A DNA stretch of 64,000 nucleotides, taken from assembly GCA_022376925.1 (NCBI GenBank), contig JAIOJX010000004.1, positions 126,195,123 to 126,259,122 on the forward strand, in the 5' to 3' direction. The position numbers and the translations under genes were made by a program. The stretch comes from Tragulus kanchil. Its lineage: Eukaryota > Chordata > Mammalia > Artiodactyla > Tragulidae. Numbering within the stretch: the first letter of the stretch is position 1; the number at the start of each line of letters is the position of its first letter. Below are positions 58,885-64,000 of this stretch, piece after piece. Under the pieces are notes generated by a model. The model saw nothing but the letters and a program-made list of their open reading frames with translations. It did no database searches and had not been told where the DNA came from.

Positions 58885-58917
<33 letters not shown>
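58874..58917 (+). pseudogene. RNU6: U6 snRNA 5' fragment
   Basis: The first 44 bases of U6 are present with a few changes: 'cactttggcagcacatatac' then 'aaaattggaacgatacag'. The intramolecular stem-loop, the ACAGAGA box and the 3' end are missing. I saw no proximal element or TATA box upstream. After 58917 the sequence resembles an old LINE-like repeat. Confidence 0.9.
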
Positions 58918-59342
58918 TGGATAACTCTGCAAACATTAAAAATGCTTATGGCAGGTATTTGCATATATATACTTTTGTATAGTTATACATACATGTCTGT
59001 GTCTTTGGAAGGATATCCAAAATATATGGATAAGTAAAAAATTATGTAGCATGCATTATTCTACTTTAGCAAAATGATTTATGCATCGACAGAATATTCA
59101 CTGAGTGGCAAAAAATATTTACAGGGTTATAATAAACATTGAAGGCAGACTGCAAACGGAAGTCACACACTTGTGCAGGGAAGAGTAGAATAAGAGAAAT
59201 GTTGTGCTGTGGGCTTTACTTCTGGAATACCATAGAGAAGGCACAAAAGCTCTGTGCTCTCAGTGGTCAAAGCTTGTCATCTTCTCCGACTCACTGCCTT
59301 TGTAAGTGCAAGCTATGAATGCAATTTAGATGCAGTGCATCT
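58918..59342. other. Old LINE-like repeat, then unrecognised
   Basis: The text 'tctttggaaggatatccaaa' resembles an old mammalian repeat 3' region. Nothing recognised after about 59100. Confidence 0.3.
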
Positions 59343-59356
59343 TTGAACATGCACCT

Positions 59357-59675
59357 AGAAGTGAAAGTGAAGTCAAGTCACTCAGTCGTGTCCAACTCTT
59401 TGTGACCCCCACAGACGAGCCATGGAATTCTCCAGAAAGAATACTGGAGTGGGTAGCCTATTCCTTCTCCAAGGAACCTTCCCAACCCAGGGATCAAACA
59501 CAGGTCTTCCACATAGCACGTGGATTCTTTATCATCTGAACCACCAGGGAAGTCCAAGAATATTGGAGTGGGTAGCTTATCCCTTCTCCAGGGGATCTTC
59601 CTGACCCAGGAATTGAGCTGGGGTCTCTAGCATTGCAGGCAGATTCTTTACCAGCTGAGGTACCAGGGAAGCCCT
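59357..59675 (-). mobile_element. Dimeric Bov-tA SINE
   Basis: One full antisense unit (59357-59556) is followed directly by a second partial unit (59557-59675), each ending in 'ccaccagggaag' or 'taccagggaagccc'. A single target duplication, 'tgaacatgcacc', flanks the pair (about 59343 and 59676), so it inserted as a dimer. Confidence 0.9.
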
Positions 59676-59689
59676 GAACATGCACCAAA

Positions 59690-59994
59690 TGATCAATACA
59701 TTGAATGTTGTAGCTGAAATCACCACCAGGGTAATGTTTGACTTAAATCAGTTATATCAAAATAAATACCCCTGAAGGCTTTACTACCTGCAAAACAGCA
59801 AAATTCTCTGTCTAGTTTCTACTTTATTGTTTGCTGCATGCTATTTATTCTTTACTTATTTGTTGTAGTCCCATGTTCTAAAATTAGACTCACTAAAGTT
59901 ACTCAAGACACTTGTTGGATGAACTACTACTCTGACTTTTTTTTTAAAGGTTATACCCCTCGCTTTATACTTGCACAAATCTTCTCAGGTATGA
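59690..59994. other. Unrecognised stretch
   Basis: No gene or repeat recognised. Confidence 0.5.
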
Positions 59995-60071
59995 ATTGGG
60001 TTGGCCAGAAAGTTCATTTGGTTTCACTATACATTACAGAAAACCTCAAAGAAACTTTCTGGCCAATACAA
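59995..60071. mobile_element. Mariner-type MITE
   Basis: Terminal inverted repeats start 'attgggttggccagaaagtt' and end 'aactttctggccaatacaa', with about 20 bases between. This is the 75-80-base mariner-derived MITE typical of ruminant genomes. It has no coding capacity. Confidence 0.88.
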
Positions 60072-61369
60072 CACTTCTGAATTCCATGACTTAATTTTTA
60101 ATTACTTATATTATGACATGAAACAATATGGTTGGTTGAAATAGAGTGCTTGCTCCCATGACTTGGCTTATCCTGGGGCCTGTTTACCCTCAGATGCTTC
60201 CTTCTTTGAATCTCTTCTGTATCCCAGGAGAGCTCACCCCTACAGGTTGCAATTCCCTAACTCCTGTGAAAACAAACTTCTCACTGGGATTGGTCAGGAG
60301 GAAGTACCTATAGATATTTGAGGGATGAAAAAGGGGGGAAAAAACTAGGATACTCCTTTCCCTCCTGTTTTGCCTGTGCAGTATTTTGCTATCTAGCTTG
60401 GTGACTCCAGCATTCTTTGATCAAGTTCACTGGGTTCCAGATTCCACAGAGTGACTCTGGCTCTAGAGTCACATAACATTATCTTCTCAAATTCAGCCTC
60501 TAACTTAGGAATGTTTGGTGGCCTCGAACTTCCATTACCAGGATAACAGAAGTCGTACATTAAATACCCTCTGTAATGAGTAACTAAATCAGCTTCTGTT
60601 CTGTTTGCAACCTGACATAAAACATCAGTTATTGGTTGTTTAGCTCAAAATATGATTAGCAAATCATATGTAATCATATGTAGTAAGGGAAAGGAGATTT
60701 GATTTATAGTAATTTTTAAAAATTTTCAAAGATGTTATATGAAATATATATAGCACAATTTAAGAAAACACGTTCTCAAGAACTCAAGATTAATTTATTT
60801 TTCCTGTGTAGTCACAGTGAGGATGGGGAAGGATTATGCTTATGTGATTCTAAATAGCTAGAACTTCTCTATGTAAACAGTCAGGCTTGCTTACTCTAAA
60901 GGTGCCATTGCTGCTATGAACTTGATTTATTAGACCTGAGATGGAGATGACCACTTCCCTGCGGTATGAAGTGCAATGCTGTCTTAAAACAGAAGAAAGA
61001 GAGAGACCAGCGAGGCGCATTCTCAGTTCTCTTTGTGTAGTCCTTGCCGAGGGGTCTCACTCTGCTGAGCCTGATCCTGAGCTCTTATGCCGGCTCTGGC
61101 TCTCCCTTTCTCCAGGTGGAAAATGAGAACTTTAGTTCCAGACCATACGCTCCGCAGCATCTCTGTTTTTAGACACACCTGCATGAGACTTTATCTCCAT
61201 ATTTCATTCCTTAGTCCTTGAATTTCACTTTGTAATTTTTATGTCTCTGAAAAGAGGTGACCATCAGCATCCTGGAGATGTGTCCTGTTCCTGTACACTT
61301 ACTTCATGTGATTGTCTTTTCTTCAACATTGTAATAATGTTAAGGAAAACACTCATATGTTTGGAAAGA
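60072..61369. other. Largely unrecognised stretch
   Basis: 60200-60620 may be an old LTR or DNA transposon remnant, unnamed. At 60941-61126 a 61-codon frame lies in a locally GC-richer block; its product is unknown to me. The block repeats at 62056-62241. Confidence 0.35.
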
Positions 61370-61595
61370 CAGTATTGTATAATGGTTAAGAACTCAAGCA
61401 TGTGGATTCTGATCCTTACTTTTCCATTTCACCAGTCCTAGGAGATCAAACAAGTGACTTCAAATCACCAAGTCTTCATTTCATCATTGGTAAAATAGAG
61501 ACGAAAAGATTTACACGATCCAACAGGCATCTTTGAGGACTGAATTAAGTGTTTTATAAATAACTTACTGTAATACCTGAAATGTGTGTGTGTGT
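61370..61595 (+). mobile_element. MIR SINE, copy one
   Basis: The plus-strand MIR layout is 'tataatggttaagaactcaa', 'aagtgacttcaaatcacc', 'catcattggtaaaatagaga' and 'tttgaggactgaatta'. The duplicate is at 62485-62710. Confidence 0.8.
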
Positions 61596-61743
61596 GTGTA
61601 TGTATGCACGTGCTCATTCATGTCTGAATCTTTGTGACCCTATGGACTGTGGCCTGCCAGGCTCCTCTGTCCACAGGATTCTCCAGGCGAGAATGCTTAT
61701 GGGGTTGCTGTTTTTTCGGGAATCTTCCCGACCCAGGGATCAA
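61583..61743 (-). mobile_element. Bov-tA SINE, truncated at tile join
   Basis: A (TG)n run and antisense SINE stops at 'cccagggatcaa'. The head is missing here but present in the next tile. Confidence 0.88.
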
Positions 61744-62698
61744 CCACCGGTTGTTTAGCTCAAAATATGATTAGCAAATCATATGTAATCATATGTAGTA
61801 AGGGAAAGGAGATTTGATTTATAGTAATTTTTAAAAATTTTCAAAGATGTTATATGAAATATATATAGCACAATTTAAGAAAACACGTTCTCAAGAACTC
61901 AAGATTAATTTATTTTTCCTGTGTAGTCACAGTGAGGATGGGGAAGGATTATGCTTATGTGATTCTAAATAGCTAGAACTTCTCTATGTAAACAGTCAGG
62001 CTTGCTTACTCTAAAGGTGCCATTGCTGCTATGAACTTGATTTATTAGACCTGAGATGGAGATGACCACTTCCCTGCGGTATGAAGTGCAATGCTGTCTT
62101 AAAACAGAAGAAAGAGAGAGACCAGCGAGGCGCATTCTCAGTTCTCTTTGTGTAGTCCTTGCCGAGGGGTCTCACTCTGCTGAGCCTGATCCTGAGCTCT
62201 TATGCCGGCTCTGGCTCTCCCTTTCTCCAGGTGGAAAATGAGAACTTTAGTTCCAGACCATACGCTCCGCAGCATCTCTGTTTTTAGACACACCTGCATG
62301 AGACTTTATCTCCATATTTCATTCCTTAGTCCTTGAATTTCACTTTGTAATTTTTATGTCTCTGAAAAGAGGTGACCATCAGCATCCTGGAGATGTGTCC
62401 TGTTCCTGTACACTTACTTCATGTGATTGTCTTTTCTTCAACATTGTAATAATGTTAAGGAAAACACTCATATGTTTGGAAAGACAGTATTGTATAATGG
62501 TTAAGAACTCAAGCATGTGGATTCTGATCCTTACTTTTCCATTTCACCAGTCCTAGGAGATCAAACAAGTGACTTCAAATCACCAAGTCTTCATTTCATC
62601 ATTGGTAAAATAGAGACGAAAAGATTTACACGATCCAACAGGCATCTTTGAGGACTGAATTAAGTGTTTTATAAATAACTTACTGTAATACCTGAAAT

Positions 62699-62942
62699 GT
62701 GTGTGTGTGTGTGTATGTATGCACGTGCTCATTCATGTCTGAATCTTTGTGACCCTATGGACTGTGGCCTGCCAGGCTCCTCTGTCCATAGGATTCTCTA
62801 GGCAAGAATGCTTATGGGGTTGCTGTTTCCTTCTCCAGGGAATCTTCCCGACCCAGGGATCAAACCAGCATCTCATGTGTCTCCTGCATTAGCAGGCAGA
62901 TTCTTTACCCACTGAGCCACCTGGGAAGCCACCTGGCAAGCC
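62699..62942 (-). mobile_element. Bov-tA SINE, complete counterpart
   Basis: Full antisense SINE ending 'actgagccacctgggaagcc', followed by 'acctggcaagcc', a short repetition of the same end. Confidence 0.9.
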
Positions 62943-63487
62943 CCTGGGGAAATGGGAATAAATACCTAAGACTTGTAAGCAATAATGATGATAATGGTGA
63001 TGGGCGTGCCTGCATAACAGAGTCTAATGAGAAGACTGATTAATGTTTTTAATATTAGGTATGGCCTAGTATATTTTAAATTCTTTGCAGAGCTGGTGTA
63101 TATTTATGAGCATATTTCCATCTATGAGTTCTTATGCATTTGTCTTTTTTATAGAATAAAGTCCAAAGAATATTTAGGTTTTTTCAGGAAAAAAAAAAGA
63201 GTTATAACCTAATAAGGTCCTGTTTTCTCTTGTTTTTCTTAAGTAGGAATCTACTGAAGCACATGGAAAACAATAAAGAGTCAGTGCAGTGCTACTTAAA
63301 ATGTTCAAACTAACCTTGAGATGCAGCACAGACATTCTCCTGTCTAGTTACAGCATTCTTCTGGGCATAATATAACACAGGACAAGCACTTTGAGTCACG
63401 AAGAGTCTCTTCTTTAAATACCTCATAGTAAAATAGAAGAGAATGGGTAATTCCTTTTCAACTCAGGATACGTTTCCCACCTGCTGC
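62943..63487. other. Unrecognised stretch
   Basis: No gene or repeat recognised. Confidence 0.5.
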
Positions 63488-63708
63488 TTGCATGCATGCT
63501 AAGTCACTTATGTCCGACTCTTTGTGACCCCATGGACTGTAGCCCGCCAGGCTCCTCTGTCCATGGGATTTCCCAGGCAAGAAGACTGGAATGGGTTGCC
63601 ATATCCTCCTCCAGGGGATCTTCCCGACCCAGGGATTGAATTCAAGTGCCTTATGTCTCCTGTGTTGGCAAGAGGGTTCTTTACCACTACTGACACATGG
63701 GAAGCCCA
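63488..63708 (-). mobile_element. Bov-tA SINE
   Basis: Well-preserved antisense copy: 'cgactctttgtgaccccatg', 'ctgtagcccgccaggctcct', end 'gacacatgggaagccc'. Confidence 0.94.
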
Positions 63709-63723
63709 AAGTGAATGTAAAAT

Positions 63724-63928
63724 TTTTAGTTGCTCAGTCATGTTCATCACTTTGTGATCCCATGAACTGTCGCCTGCCAGGCTTCTCTGTCAATGGAATT
63801 CTTTGGGCAAGAATACTGGAGTGGGTATCCGTTCGCTTCTCCAGGGGATCCCCCCCACCCAGGGATCAAACATGCATCTCCTGCCTTGCAGGCAGATTCT
63901 TTACCGTCTGAACCTCCAGGGAAGACCT
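63724..63928 (-). mobile_element. Bov-tA SINE
   Basis: Antisense copy immediately after the previous one: 'gttgctcagtcatgttcatc', end 'aacctccagggaagacc'. Confidence 0.92.
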
Positions 63929-64000
63929 CAAATTCTACCTGATTTGAACAATAGTACAACCATTAAAGATCATACATTTGCTGAGTTCAATTTGATTTGA

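Larger units (their letters stand above)
60634..62863. repeat. Tandem overlap duplication 21 (60634-61743 and 61749-62863)
   Basis: The offset is 1115, rising to 1120 at the end. Copy one's last 70 bases, inside a SINE, differ: 'gctgttttttcggg' against 'gctgtttccttctccaggg', and 'ccaggcgagaat' against 'ctaggcaagaat'. Filler is 61744-61748. Confidence 0.96.

Noticed and set aside
58874..58917. Functional U6 gene
   Set aside because: Only the first 44 bases remain, and there are no upstream promoter elements.

Overview
This window is mammalian nuclear DNA from a ruminant. The evidence is a mix of BovB (RTE), Bov-tA/Bov-A SINEs, L1 fragments with the artiodactyl-type 3' end, older CHR-type SINEs and a mariner MITE of the cattle type, with MIR, L2 and Tigger1 as the older mammalian background. 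I see no intact protein-coding gene, rRNA, tRNA gene, CRISPR array, operon or prokaryotic signal. Short open frames of 60-160 codons fall mostly inside repeats or recur because the DNA under them is duplicated.

The dominant structure is not a gene. The window is a chain of about 22 tiles, 1.8-5.2 kb long, in which the end of each tile (about 1.05-1.2 kb) is repeated almost identically as the start of the next. There are 21 such direct duplications, with 0-57 bases of filler at the joins. They account for about 23 kb, so the non-redundant content is near 41 kb. Mismatches and filler gather at the inner joins, and tiles often end inside SINEs, L1s or poly-A. I infer unmerged overlapping contig or consensus ends rather than biology, but only reads or another assembly can settle this.

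Layout: 1-2000 holds old L1 pieces and 2000-2825 nothing recognised. 2826-9100 is a rearranged plus-strand L1 carrying a palindromic module in both orientations, after a BovB piece. 9500-10180 holds Bov SINEs and 10556-10672 an L2 end. 10750-13870 is unrecognised. 13876-17700 is an L1 3' end followed by a Tigger1 transposon (minus strand, dead) split by two SINEs; Tigger pieces recur to 20055. 20870-24500 is mostly unrecognised.

24650-34240 is the most biological part. Two diverged inverted arms (about 24650-27235 and 31615-34240) flank a broken, intron-retaining LARP7-like pseudogene on the minus strand (27549-30509), itself interrupted by L1 and SINE insertions. 34245-40450 (overlap copy to 41600) is one long minus-strand L1, from ORF2 back to its GC-rich 5' region. 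42100-54500 is unrecognised DNA with SINEs, MIR and an L1 end. 54506-64000 holds young CHR-like SINEs with clear target-site duplications, a truncated U6 snRNA copy, a dimeric Bov-tA, a mariner MITE and a MIR.

No gene network can be described. What can be read is a history: ancient inverted duplication and gene decay, waves of L1 and SINE insertion, then the 1.1-kb duplications superimposed on everything. I found no convincing new biological system. The best candidates for follow-up are the inverted duplication around the LARP7-like pseudogene, the palindromic L1 module, and a CHR-like SINE subfamily with a C-rich tail.
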